64,000 nt of DNA from an uncultured Pelagibacteraceae bacterium. Its GTDB lineage: Bacteria; Pseudomonadota; Alphaproteobacteria; Pelagibacterales; Pelagibacteraceae. The stretch covers positions 1 to 64,000 of the forward strand of contig CABYCN010000001.1 in assembly GCA_902517455.1 (NCBI GenBank), written 5' to 3'. Of the stretch, positions 7,846 to 16,237 are shown piece after piece (within the stretch, counting starts at the first letter, position 1; each line of letters opens with the position of its first letter). The position numbers were made by a program, and so were the translations under genes. The notes beneath the pieces were generated by a model. It saw only the letters and a program-made list of their open reading frames with translations, did no database searches and had not been told where the DNA came from.

Positions 7846-8934
7846 ATGAAAATTGTTTCAGTTGCAGAGAATACAAATATTGAAAAAAGAGTTGCAATTA
7901 CTCCAGAGATTGCGAAGAAATACAATTCAAATGGTTTTGAGGTTTCGTTAATAAAAAATTATGGAACACATTTAGGTTTCCGAGACGATGAATATGTGGA
8001 AAACGGTGTTAAAATCATAAATGACAACAAAGAGATATTATCAAGTGCCGATATAATTGTTCAACTAGGTTTGCTTTCAGATGAAAATTTTTCTTATCTT
8101 AAAGAGGATCAAATTCTTGTTGGAGTCTTAGATCCATTTACAAATAAAGATAAATTAGACGAGTTAAAAAAGAAAAAGATAAATATTTTTTCCTTAGAAT
8201 TACTTCCAAGAATTACTAGAGCTCAGTCCATGGATATTTTGTCATCTCAAGCAAACTTGGCGGGATATAAAGCTGTAATAGAGTCATTTTCAAACTTTGA
8301 AAAGGCTATTCCAATGATGATGACAGCTGCAGGTACAATTCCTGCAGCAAAAGTTTTAGTAGTTGGAGCTGGTGTAGCTGGCTTACAAGCTATAGCTACA
8401 GCAAAAAGAATGGGTGCAATGGTTTTTGCTACCGATGTAAGGATGGCCTCGAAAGAACAGGTTGAAAGTTTAGGTGGAAAGTTCTTGACAGTAGAGGGTT
8501 CAGAAAATCAAGAGACCGAAGGTGGGTATGCTAAAGAAACTTCTGATGATTTTAAAAAAAAACAAGAGGAGTTATTAGCTGAAACTTTGAAAAAAATTGA
8601 TATCGTTATATGTACGGCTTTAATACCTGGAAAAAAAGCTCCAATTATTATTAAAGAGGAAATGATAAAAAATATGAAATCAGGATCTATTATATATGAT
8701 TTAGCAGCATCTCAAGGAGGTAATACTGCGTTCAGTGAAGTTAATAAAATAATAGACAAAAATGGTGTTAGAATTATGGGAGAAAAAAACATTCTTAACA
8801 AACTACCAACTTCGGCTTCAAATCTTTATTCTAAAAATTTATATAACTTTGTTATAAACTTATATGACAATGAAAATAAAAAAATTAATATTAACTTAGA
8901 AGATGAAATAATTGAAAAAACTATGATTAAATAA
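7846..8934 (+). CDS. pntA: NAD(P) transhydrogenase subunit alpha, part 1 (NAD-binding domain)
   Basis: The soluble domain I of the proton-translocating transhydrogenase, which moves hydride between NADH and NADP+ using the proton gradient and so supplies NADPH. The 362-residue protein has the alanine-dehydrogenase-like start (ENTNIEKRVAITPE), the segment SSQANLAGYKAV, and the Rossmann motif GAGVAGLQAIATAKRMGA. It ends before any membrane segment; the membrane part is the next gene, the split arrangement typical of alphaproteobacteria. Confidence 0.95.
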   Translation: MKIVSVAENTNIEKRVAITPEIAKKYNSNGFEVSLIKNYGTHLGFRDDEYVENGVKIINDNKEILSSADIIVQLGLLSDENFSYLKEDQILVGVLDPFTNKDKLDELKKKKINIFSLELLPRITRAQSMDILSSQANLAGYKAVIESFSNFEKAIPMMMTAAGTIPAAKVLVVGAGVAGLQAIATAKRMGAMVFATDVRMASKEQVESLGGKFLTVEGSENQETEGGYAKETSDDFKKKQEELLAETLKKIDIVICTALIPGKKAPIIIKEEMIKNMKSGSIIYDLAASQGGNTAFSEVNKIIDKNGVRIMGEKNILNKLPTSASNLYSKNLYNFVINLYDNENKKININLEDEIIEKTMIK

Positions 8935-8936
8935 TT

Positions 8937-9245
8937 ATGGAAATCGACCCTTTTATATTCAGATTAAGTATTTTTATATTATCCATCTTTGTTGGATATT
9001 ATGTTGTATGGAGTGTAACACCATCTTTACATACACCATTAATGTCTGTAACAAATGCTATATCATCAGTGATAATAGTTGGAGCGATTATAGCAGCTCT
9101 AGCAAATTCTGATGGAGACGTTTTTGCAAATTCTAGTTTATTTGGTTTTTTAGCAATAACTTTGGCTGCAATAAATATTTTTGGTGGTTTTCTTGTAACT
9201 CAAAGAATGTTGGCAATGTATAAAAAGAAAAAAAAAGATAAATAA
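8937..9245 (+). CDS. pntAB: NAD(P) transhydrogenase subunit alpha, part 2 (membrane segment)
   Basis: A 102-residue protein with three or four hydrophobic helices and the motif VTPSLHTPLMSVTNAIS, which is characteristic of the alpha2 membrane part of the transhydrogenase. It forms part of the proton channel with PntB. It starts 2 bp after the part-1 stop and its stop overlaps the pntB start (TAATG), so the three subunits are made in fixed ratio. Confidence 0.94.
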   Translation: MEIDPFIFRLSIFILSIFVGYYVVWSVTPSLHTPLMSVTNAISSVIIVGAIIAALANSDGDVFANSSLFGFLAITLAAINIFGGFLVTQRMLAMYKKKKKDK

Positions 9246-10642
9246 TGATTTCTGCAAACTTATCAGCAATATTCTACTTAATTTCAGGGGTTCTTTTCAT
9301 ACTTGCCTTAAGAGGATTATCTTCACCAGAAACATCAAGACAAGGAAATTTTTTTGGTATAGTGGGTATGATAATTGCGATTACAGTTACATTCTTAGCT
9401 GTAGGAAATTTTTCCACTGGTCTTTTATATGTTTTTGTTTTTTTATTAGTAGGCGGCAGTATTGGGGCTTTTATAGCTTACAAAATACCAATGACAGCAA
9501 TGCCAGAATTAGTTGCTGGGTTTCATAGTTTAGTAGGGCTGGCAGCTGTTTTTGTTGCAATTTCAGCGTTTATAAATCCTGGTGCATTTAACCTTGGATC
9601 TCCAGGAAATATAAAACTTGCTAGTTTGATAGAGATGTCAATTGGTGCAGCAGTAGGAGCAATTACTTTTTCAGGATCTGTTATTGCATTTTTAAAACTT
9701 CAAGGAATTATGTCTGGTTCGCCTATCACTTTTAAAGGACAACATATTTTAAATGCGATTATTCTTATCTCTATATTTGTTTTAACTTATTATCTGTGCG
9801 CAACACAGTCATCGAATTTATTTTGGATACTTATTGCAGTATCATTTTTAATTGGTTTCTTGTTGATTATTCCTATTGGTGGTGCAGATATGCCAGTAGT
9901 AATATCTATGTTAAATTCTTATTCTGGTTGGGCAGCTGCAGGTATAGGCTTTACTTTAGAAAATACTGCTTTGATAATTACTGGAGCTCTTGTAGGTTCA
10001 TCAGGGGCTATTTTATCATATATAATGTGTAAAGGAATGAATCGATCATTCTTTAACGTTATTTTGGGAGGATTTGGTGCTACAGAACAATCAAAATCAA
10101 ATCAAAATAAAGAGCAAAAACCTGTTAAGAGCGGCAATGCCGATGATGCTGCTTTTTTAATGAAGAATGCCTCATCTGTAATCATTGTTCCTGGCTATGG
10201 AATGGCGGTTGCTCAAGCTCAACATGCTTTAAGAGAAATGGTTGACGCTCTTAAGAAACTAGATGTCAAAGTATCTTACGCAATTCATCCAGTTGCTGGC
10301 AGAATGCCAGGACATATGAATGTTCTTTTAGCGGAGGCAAACGTTCCTTATGATGAGGTTTTTGAACTAGATGAAATAAATAATGATTTCGCTAATGCTG
10401 ATGTTGCTTATGTGATAGGAGCGAATGATGTTACTAATCCAGTTGCAAAAACCGATCCCCAAAGCCCAATTTATGGTATGCCTGTATTAGATGTGGAAAA
10501 ATGTAAGTCAGTTTTATTTGTAAAAAGAAGCTTATCCGCAGGATATGCGGGTATCGATAATGATTTATTTTATAGAGACAATACTCTTATGTTATTTGCT
10601 GACGCAAAAAAAATGACGGAGGAAATAATTAAGAGCTTATAG
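9245..10642 (+). CDS. pntB: NAD(P) transhydrogenase subunit beta
   Basis: A 465-residue protein with an N-terminal membrane domain of about eight or nine helices and a C-terminal NADP(H)-binding domain III. The latter begins around residue 290 after a polar linker and shows IVPGYGMAVAQAQ, then HPVAGRMPGHMNVLLAEA, and VIGANDVTNPVA, all PntB signatures. It completes the pnt operon. In an organism with a limited pentose-phosphate route, this enzyme would be a main NADPH source; that is an inference. Confidence 0.95.
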   Translation: MISANLSAIFYLISGVLFILALRGLSSPETSRQGNFFGIVGMIIAITVTFLAVGNFSTGLLYVFVFLLVGGSIGAFIAYKIPMTAMPELVAGFHSLVGLAAVFVAISAFINPGAFNLGSPGNIKLASLIEMSIGAAVGAITFSGSVIAFLKLQGIMSGSPITFKGQHILNAIILISIFVLTYYLCATQSSNLFWILIAVSFLIGFLLIIPIGGADMPVVISMLNSYSGWAAAGIGFTLENTALIITGALVGSSGAILSYIMCKGMNRSFFNVILGGFGATEQSKSNQNKEQKPVKSGNADDAAFLMKNASSVIIVPGYGMAVAQAQHALREMVDALKKLDVKVSYAIHPVAGRMPGHMNVLLAEANVPYDEVFELDEINNDFANADVAYVIGANDVTNPVAKTDPQSPIYGMPVLDVEKCKSVLFVKRSLSAGYAGIDNDLFYRDNTLMLFADAKKMTEEIIKSL

Positions 10643-10661
10643 TATTAAAGCAAATAATTTT

Positions 10662-11420
10662 ATGGGATATATTAAAAAACTTTTTTTACTATTTATCCCT
10701 CCGATATTTCATAAATTGTTTAAAAGTAAAAATTATCAATATATCTCTAAATTTAAAACTTATAAATCTGCCCAATTAAAATCAGATATTTATTTTGATA
10801 AAAAAGCTACTGAAAAGTTTTTAGGTCCAAACGAAGTAGAAACATCTGGTAGATTTAATTTAATATCTTTATTAGTATTATCATTAAATAAAAAAAAAAT
10901 AAAAGTAATAGATTATGGAGGAGGATCTAACCCTGTCTTTAGTTACATAAAAAATTCAATTGATAAAAATGTAAAAACTTACATAGTTGAACCAGAAATT
11001 TTTTGTAAAAAAATTAAAAAAAAGATACCTAAGCGGTTTAAAAATTTTATATATTATTTCAGTTCATTAAAAAAAATAAATGTAAAATCAATTGATATTG
11101 TCTGCTTTAACAGCTCTATGCAATATATTGAAAATTATGAGGCTTTAATAAAAAGATTAGTTAATTTAAAACCAAAGTATTTTTTAATTACCAGAACAAA
11201 CTTTCATTTAGGCAAAGAAAATTATTTTACTCTTGAATGTGGAATTAAAGGAAGTTTGCATCCATATACTTTTTTCTCATTTTCTAAATTTGTTAAATTT
11301 ATGAAATTAAATAAATATAATTTGGTTTTTTCAAACAAATATAATATTAATAAATATAATCATGAATATATAGATGGCAAAACATTCTTTCACAAAGATA
11401 TTATTTTTAAAAAAATTTAA
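10662..11420 (+). CDS. Putative methyltransferase, TIGR04325-like
   Basis: A 252-residue protein with a SAM-binding glycine loop DYGGGSNP (84-91), an acidic strand ending in VEPE, and a later FNSSMQYIENYE segment where methyltransferases of the TIGR04325 (LIC12133) type keep a similar motif. Such genes are usually found in O-antigen or capsule clusters. Here it lies alone between pntB and a carbon-metabolism gene, about 3 kb beyond the surface island, and is lysine- and A+T-rich like that island. The substrate is unknown. Confidence 0.68.
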   Translation: MGYIKKLFLLFIPPIFHKLFKSKNYQYISKFKTYKSAQLKSDIYFDKKATEKFLGPNEVETSGRFNLISLLVLSLNKKKIKVIDYGGGSNPVFSYIKNSIDKNVKTYIVEPEIFCKKIKKKIPKRFKNFIYYFSSLKKINVKSIDIVCFNSSMQYIENYEALIKRLVNLKPKYFLITRTNFHLGKENYFTLECGIKGSLHPYTFFSFSKFVKFMKLNKYNLVFSNKYNINKYNHEYIDGKTFFHKDIIFKKI

Positions 11421-11435
11421 TTGTAGAAGTTGCAA

Positions 11436-12128
11436 ATGACTAAAATATTTTGCGATATAGCTGACATTAAAATAATCAAAAAATTCAATAAAAAAAAAAT
11501 CGTAAAGGGCTTCACAACCAATCCTAGCTTAATTAGAAAAGCAGGAGCACAAAATTACTCAGAGTATTGTAAAAATATTTTAAGAACTGTAAAAAAACCT
11601 ATTTCATTTGAAGTGTTTGCCGATAGTGAAAAAGAGATAATTGATCAAGCACTATTAATAAACAAATGGGGAAAAAATGTTTATGTAAAAATTCCAGTTA
11701 CTAATTCAAAAGGAAAGTTTCTTGGTAAAGTAATAAAAAAACTTAATAACGATAACATTAAATTAAATATTACTGCAGTTTACACAGCAAGACAAACTAA
11801 CAAAATTCTTAAGGCAATAAATAAAAAAACGAAATTGATAATATCTATTTTTGCTGGTAGAGCAGGAGATACTGGTAAAGACCCAGTGCCTGAAATTAAA
11901 AAAAGTATTCTTTTAGCAAAAAAATTTAAAAATGTTCAAATTTTATGGGCAAGTGTAAGGGAACCATACAACTACATTCAAGCAAAACAACTTGGTTGTG
12001 ATATCATAACCGTTCCTCCAACAACTATTCAAAAGATAGAGAAATTTGGTAAATCATTTAATCAATTGACTATTGAGACAGTCAAAGCGTTTTTAATTGA
12101 TAGTAAAAAATCGAGATTTAAAATTTAA
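11436..12128 (+). CDS. Transaldolase / fructose-6-phosphate aldolase-like protein
   Basis: A 230-residue class I aldolase of the small transaldolase (TalC/FSA) family. Key motifs are the N-terminal FCDIAD, TTNPSLI at 27-33, the Schiff-base lysine Lys85 in VYVKIPVT, and IFAGRAGDTG. I chose the ATG at 11436 in place of an upstream TTG because it gives the standard family start. The enzyme would act in the non-oxidative pentose-phosphate pathway together with the transketolase at 18.4-20.4 kb; direct fructose-6-phosphate cleavage is the alternative, and the two activities cannot be separated by eye. Confidence 0.85.
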   Translation: MTKIFCDIADIKIIKKFNKKKIVKGFTTNPSLIRKAGAQNYSEYCKNILRTVKKPISFEVFADSEKEIIDQALLINKWGKNVYVKIPVTNSKGKFLGKVIKKLNNDNIKLNITAVYTARQTNKILKAINKKTKLIISIFAGRAGDTGKDPVPEIKKSILLAKKFKNVQILWASVREPYNYIQAKQLGCDIITVPPTTIQKIEKFGKSFNQLTIETVKAFLIDSKKSRFKI

Positions 12129-12133
12129 TATAT

Positions 12134-12210
<77 letters not shown>

Positions 12211-12216
12211 ATATAA

Positions 12217-12423
12217 TTAAATCCTATTTTTTAGTTTATTAAGCTTTTTAACTCTTTTGATATTTTCTTGAAGTATTCTTTTCTTTTTTTCAGAGGGTTT
12301 TTCATATGTATTTTTCAATTTAATAATTTTGAAAAAACCATCTCTTTGAAGTTTTCTTTTTAAAACTCTTAAAGCTTGCTCTATATTATTGTCTTTGACT
12401 TCTATTTTAATAACTACCTCCAA
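12217..12423 (-). CDS. rpsU: Ribosomal protein S21 (bS21)
   Basis: A 68-residue basic protein with the S21 pattern: VKDNNIEQALRVLKRKLQRDG followed by KLKNTYEKPSEKKKR and a lysine-rich helix. The leading residues MEVVIKIE are slightly longer than the E. coli start. S21 sits near the 3' end of 16S rRNA in the small subunit. The gene reads away from the regulator and L31 genes and towards the initiator tRNA gene, 6 bp away on the same strand. Confidence 0.9.
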   Translation of the reverse strand: MEVVIKIEVKDNNIEQALRVLKRKLQRDGFFKIIKLKNTYEKPSEKKKRILQENIKRVKKLNKLKNRI

Positions 12424-12476
12424 AAAAAACGATAAGTATCATCTTTGTAAATTTTTGTCCATAAATTTAATTATTT

Positions 12477-13055
12477 TTATTGAACTTTACTTTGATTTTT
12501 CAGTTTTTCTTTTTCTTTTTTTTCTCTCTTAATTCTTCTTTCAGCTTTTTCTAAGGCCTCAACTAAATCTTTTTGATTGAAAAGATTTAAAGCTACAGGA
12601 TCCTTTGGATTTAAATTATTATAATTCCAGTAATTTTTATTTCTAATTGAAGTGACTGAATTTTTAGTTATGCCAACTAACTTGGCTATTTGCGAGTCTT
12701 TCAATAAACTGTGTTGCTTTATCAACCACAAAGCCGAGTCAGGCTTATCTTGTCTTTTGGAAAGAGGAATATATTTCTTAATCTTTTTTTCAGAATTTGA
12801 TATCTCAATGTCTGCACTTTGAATTTTAAGTGGTCTGTTCTCATCTTTTGAGGATAAATCAATCTCTTCTCTAGATAATTGCCCAGAAATGATGGGATTA
12901 TAAGCTTTAATACCCTTAGCAACTTCACCATCTGCGATACCTTGAATTTCTACCTCGTGTAAATTACAAAAATTAGCAATTTGCTTAAAAGTCAAAGTTG
13001 TGTTTTCTACAAGCCATACAGCAGTAGCTAATGGCATAAGAGGAGCGCTAGACAT
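12477..13055 (-). CDS. DUF1013 protein (TrcR-like regulator)
   Basis: A 192-residue protein of the alphaproteobacterial DUF1013 family, annotated elsewhere as the cell-cycle transcriptional regulator TrcR. It starts MSSAPLMPLATAVWLVENT. Two copies of a helix-turn-helix-like unit are visible: TAVWLVENTTLTFKQIANFC near residue 11 and SALWLIKQHSLLKDSQIAKL near residue 102, separated by an acidic, polar linker; the end is a lysine- and glutamate-rich coil. It abuts rpmE with no intergenic base. DNA-binding is an inference from the helix pattern. Confidence 0.75.
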   Translation of the reverse strand: MSSAPLMPLATAVWLVENTTLTFKQIANFCNLHEVEIQGIADGEVAKGIKAYNPIISGQLSREEIDLSSKDENRPLKIQSADIEISNSEKKIKKYIPLSKRQDKPDSALWLIKQHSLLKDSQIAKLVGITKNSVTSIRNKNYWNYNNLNPKDPVALNLFNQKDLVEALEKAERRIKREKKEKEKLKNQSKVQ

Positions 13056-13286
13056 TTAATTTTTTTTTTCTGATTTAAAATTTTGAAACTTTTTATTGAA
13101 TTTACTTATCCTACCTTTATCCATTAATTTTTGTTTTCCCCCAGTCCAAGCAGAATGAGACTTTGGGTCAATTTCTAATTTTAATAAATCTCCTTTAACT
13201 CCCCATGTTGATTTTGTTTCAAACTGAGAACCATCTGTCATTTCTACTTTAATGGTATGATAGTCTGGATGTAAGTTTTTTTTCAT
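13056..13286 (-). CDS. rpmE: Ribosomal protein L31 (bL31), zinc-free form
   Basis: A 76-residue protein beginning [19 protein letters not shown], with [25 protein letters not shown], the L31 signature ending in the SHPFWTGK-type motif. The CxxC zinc motif is absent, so this is the C-minus form. L31 bridges the two ribosomal subunits. It is the first gene of a short minus-strand set with the DUF1013 regulator. Confidence 0.93.
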   Translation of the reverse strand: MKKNLHPDYHTIKVEMTDGSQFETKSTWGVKGDLLKLEIDPKSHSAWTGGKQKLMDKGRISKFNKKFQNFKSEKKN

Positions 13287-13321
13287 TTTGAGATTTATAA
13301 CAAAAGAATTTTCTAAAACAA

Positions 13322-14062
13322 TTAAAAGTTATCTAATTTTTCAAGTAATTTTGGGCTTATATTTGCACTTGAAGCAATAACTTTAACATTAATGTTATTA
13401 TTTAGGTTGATTTCATTTACTGAGCCTCCAGCCTCTTTTACTAATATTATCCCAGCTGCAATATCCCATAAGTTTAAATTCTTCTGAAAATATCCATCAT
13501 ATCTTCCTGAAGCAACGTAAGCCATGTCCAAAGCTGCACAGCCAGATTTTCTAAGTGTTAAATCTAGGCTGTTGTTTATTTGGCCGCCAGTTGCAAATAA
13601 ACAATCATTGAGCAAATTTTTTTTTGAAACCCTAATTCTATGATTATTAAAAAAAGCACCTGCATTTTTTTCTGCATAGAACATTTCATTTTTAATAGGA
13701 TCAAATATTAATCCAGAAATAATTTCACCAGAGGATTTTAGTGCTATAGAAATTGCAAAATGGGGTATGCCATGTAAAAAATTAATTGTTCCATCTATTG
13801 GATCTATAATCCATACGTTATTTTTGTCTTTATTATTTTCAGAACCATCCTCTTCGCTTATTATTGAATAATTTGGCCTAGCTTTCTTTAATTCTTCAAT
13901 AATTATTTTTTCTACTCTTCTGTCTGAGCTAGTAACAAAGTCTTTTGGTCCTTTTCTAGAGACTTGTAAATTTTCAATTTCACCAAAATCTCTAATAATT
14001 ACCTTCGAAGCTTTTTCAGAAGCTTTAATCATTATATTCATATTTGGAGATATTGAATTCAT
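13322..14062 (-). CDS. suhB: Inositol monophosphatase family protein
   Basis: A 246-residue magnesium-dependent phosphatase. The metal site is visible as Glu70-Glu71 in ISEEDG, Asp87, Asp90 in [10 protein letters not shown], and the C-terminal [15 protein letters not shown] motif. The SuhB branch hydrolyses inositol-1-phosphate and in some bacteria helps ribosomal RNA transcription. It follows efp on the same strand with a 5-bp gap, an association common in alphaproteobacteria. The physiological substrate cannot be told from sequence. Confidence 0.88.
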   Translation of the reverse strand: MNSISPNMNIMIKASEKASKVIIRDFGEIENLQVSRKGPKDFVTSSDRRVEKIIIEELKKARPNYSIISEEDGSENNKDKNNVWIIDPIDGTINFLHGIPHFAISIALKSSGEIISGLIFDPIKNEMFYAEKNAGAFFNNHRIRVSKKNLLNDCLFATGGQINNSLDLTLRKSGCAALDMAYVASGRYDGYFQKNLNLWDIAAGIILVKEAGGSVNEINLNNNINVKVIASSANISPKLLEKLDNF

Positions 14063-14067
14063 TTTAA

Positions 14068-14628
14068 TTAAATTTTTTTAACGTATTCTATATTTCTTGT
14101 ATCAATAATAATTTCGTCTCCAGCCTCAATAAATGGAGGTACCTGTATACTTAACCCATTATTTAAAATAGCAGGTTTATATGAAGAAGAAACTGTTTGA
14201 CCTTTTAATGCTACATCTGTTTCTTCTATCTTACAAGTTACTTGATTTGGTAAATTAACTGATATGGGGGTATTATTATAAAAACTGACTAACACATCTA
14301 AGTTTTCTGTTAGAAATTTACCTTTATTGCCTATTATATTTTTTTTTATTTCTATTTGCTCGAAAGATTTGGGCTCCATAAAAAAATAGTTTCTGTCATC
14401 CTCATATAAATATTTGAAATTTACTTCTTCTAATGATGCTTTTTCAACAGTCTCACTAGATCTAAATCTTTCGTTTAATTTTGTATTTTTATTTACACTC
14501 TTCATTTCTACTTGTGCAAACGCTCCTCCTTTGCCAGGTTTTACATGTTGCGTTTTAAGAACTTGCCATAAATCATTTTTATGTTCTAACAACATTCCTA
14601 CCCTAATTTCACTCGCATTAATTTTCAT
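14068..14628 (-). CDS. efp: Translation elongation factor P
   Basis: A 186-residue three-domain factor that relieves ribosome stalling at proline runs. The N-terminal loop KPGKGGAFAQ holds the lysine (about residue 33) at the tip that contacts the peptidyl-transferase centre and is modified in many bacteria. The C-terminal domain ends with an EAGDEIIIDTRN..Y motif standard for EF-P. Its start overlaps the end of thiE by 4 bp. No lysine-modification enzymes are seen within the window. Confidence 0.95.
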   Translation of the reverse strand: MKINASEIRVGMLLEHKNDLWQVLKTQHVKPGKGGAFAQVEMKSVNKNTKLNERFRSSETVEKASLEEVNFKYLYEDDRNYFFMEPKSFEQIEIKKNIIGNKGKFLTENLDVLVSFYNNTPISVNLPNQVTCKIEETDVALKGQTVSSSYKPAILNNGLSIQVPPFIEAGDEIIIDTRNIEYVKKI

Positions 14629-15239
14629 TTCAATTTTTTTATTGCATCTACTGGTTTTAGTTTTTTATTATTCCAAATGTAGCCTGAAATAGCTAAAAAG
14701 TTGGCTTTATTCAATAGCAGTTTTTTATAATTATTTGCATTTATACCGCCGATAGCAACTATAGGCGTTTTAGTAAGCTTTCTTGCTTTTTTTAATAAAT
14801 TAATAGAGGCCTTATGTTTTATACTTTTAGTTTTTGATGAATTGAATGCCCCAAGAGCTATGTAATTGGCTTTATTTTTTACTGCAACTTTCAACAATCT
14901 AATTGAGTTGTGACAAGTAATTCCTACTATTTTATTTCCAATCAATTCTCTCGCTTTTAAAATATTCATGTCTTTTTGACCTAAATGACAACCATCAACA
15001 TTTAATTTTTTTGAAAGAAAAACATCATCATTTATTAAAAATTTAACATTAAATTTTTTACATATTTTCCTAATTTTCCTTCCAATAATTAATTTTTTTT
15101 TAAAACTTTCATTTTTAAGTCTTAGTTGAAAAAAACTTACTTTCTTATGTTTTAGAACTTTGGTTAAATCACCATAGAAAAATTTGTTAATTTTCAATGG
15201 TGAAATAAGGTAAATAAATTTTTTTTTATTAAATCTCAA
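14625..15239 (-). CDS. thiE: Thiamine-phosphate synthase
   Basis: A 204-residue TIM-barrel enzyme that joins hydroxymethylpyrimidine diphosphate to thiazole phosphate. Visible motifs are FLINDDVFLSKKLNVDGCHLGQ (diphosphate and magnesium loop), VGITCHN and PIVAIGGINANN for the thiazole-phosphate site. The middle motif GAFNSSKTK is a drifted form of GPVFPTxTK. It overlaps fba by 11 bp and efp by 4 bp. With thiD at 34 kb it makes the final assembly steps; no thiC is seen in this window. Confidence 0.87.
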   Translation of the reverse strand: MRFNKKKFIYLISPLKINKFFYGDLTKVLKHKKVSFFQLRLKNESFKKKLIIGRKIRKICKKFNVKFLINDDVFLSKKLNVDGCHLGQKDMNILKARELIGNKIVGITCHNSIRLLKVAVKNKANYIALGAFNSSKTKSIKHKASINLLKKARKLTKTPIVAIGGINANNYKKLLLNKANFLAISGYIWNNKKLKPVDAIKKLK

Positions 15240-16236
15240 GATCTTTTGACCAATTTCCCTGAGCAGCCAATGTGTTCATTTTTGCTCGATGGTTAAAAAC
15301 CTTTTGAGTGCCTTCAATATTTCTAATATCCTTTGACCAAAATTTTAAAGCACTTTGTTGAAGAGCTCTTCCATAAGAGTAGCTAATTATGAAATTAGTA
15401 TCATTAATCTTACTAATTAAATTTAGATTTTCTGTCGATTCTATCTCTGATTGGCCACCAGATAAAAAGGCAATTCCTGGAACTTCGGTTGGTACTGAAT
15501 TTTTTAAACATTTCAAAGTTAATTCTGCAACCTCTTTATTTGAAATTTTATCTTTAGATTTATTACCAGCCAATATCATATTTGGTTTAAGTATAATTCC
15601 TTTTAAATCAACTTTATGTAGAATTAATTCCTCAAAGCATTTTTTAATTACTTCTGAGGTTTTTTCAAAACAATCTTTTGCTGAATGTTCACCATCCATC
15701 AAGACTTCCGGCTCAACTATTGGAACCATATTATTTTCCTGAACTAATGCAGAATATCTTGCTAATGCGTGCGCATTAGATTGTATTGATAGTTTGCTAG
15801 GATAATTTTCAGATATATTGTAAACACCTCTCCATTTTGTAAATTTTGCACCAAGTTTATAATATTCTTTTAATCTTTCTCTTAACCCATCTAAGCCTTC
15901 AGTAATTTTTTCATTTGTTGAGCCAGCTAGGATCTTTGCGCCTGTATCAACCTTTATACCAGGTAAAGAGCCCATCTCTAAAATTAATTTAGGGATTTTA
16001 TCTTTTTTTGAGCTTTCTTGTTTTATTGTTTCGTCATAAAGAATAACACCTCCAATACATTCACTCATACATGATGCGCTAAAAAGTGTCTCTCTAAACA
16101 ACAATCTATTATCTGGGGTTGATGGAACATTAACATCTTCTAATCTTTTGGTCATTGTTCCAGTACTCTCATCGGCAGCTAAAATACCTTTTCCTTTTTC
16201 CAAAATTTTAAGAGCTATGGTATTTAATTCTGACAT
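15229..16236 (-). CDS. fba: Class I fructose-bisphosphate aldolase
   Basis: A 335-residue Schiff-base aldolase. It begins MSELNTIALKILEKGKGILAADESTGT, the class I signature, and the catalytic lysine lies in LKGIILKPNMI; LSGGQSE gives the phosphate loop. It interconverts fructose-1,6-bisphosphate with the triose phosphates without needing a metal. It lies 1 bp downstream of pgk and is part of the tkt-gap-pgk-fba run. Confidence 0.94.
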   Translation of the reverse strand: MSELNTIALKILEKGKGILAADESTGTMTKRLEDVNVPSTPDNRLLFRETLFSASCMSECIGGVILYDETIKQESSKKDKIPKLILEMGSLPGIKVDTGAKILAGSTNEKITEGLDGLRERLKEYYKLGAKFTKWRGVYNISENYPSKLSIQSNAHALARYSALVQENNMVPIVEPEVLMDGEHSAKDCFEKTSEVIKKCFEELILHKVDLKGIILKPNMILAGNKSKDKISNKEVAELTLKCLKNSVPTEVPGIAFLSGGQSEIESTENLNLISKINDTNFIISYSYGRALQQSALKFWSKDIRNIEGTQKVFNHRAKMNTLAAQGNWSKDLEI

Positions 16237-16237
16237 A

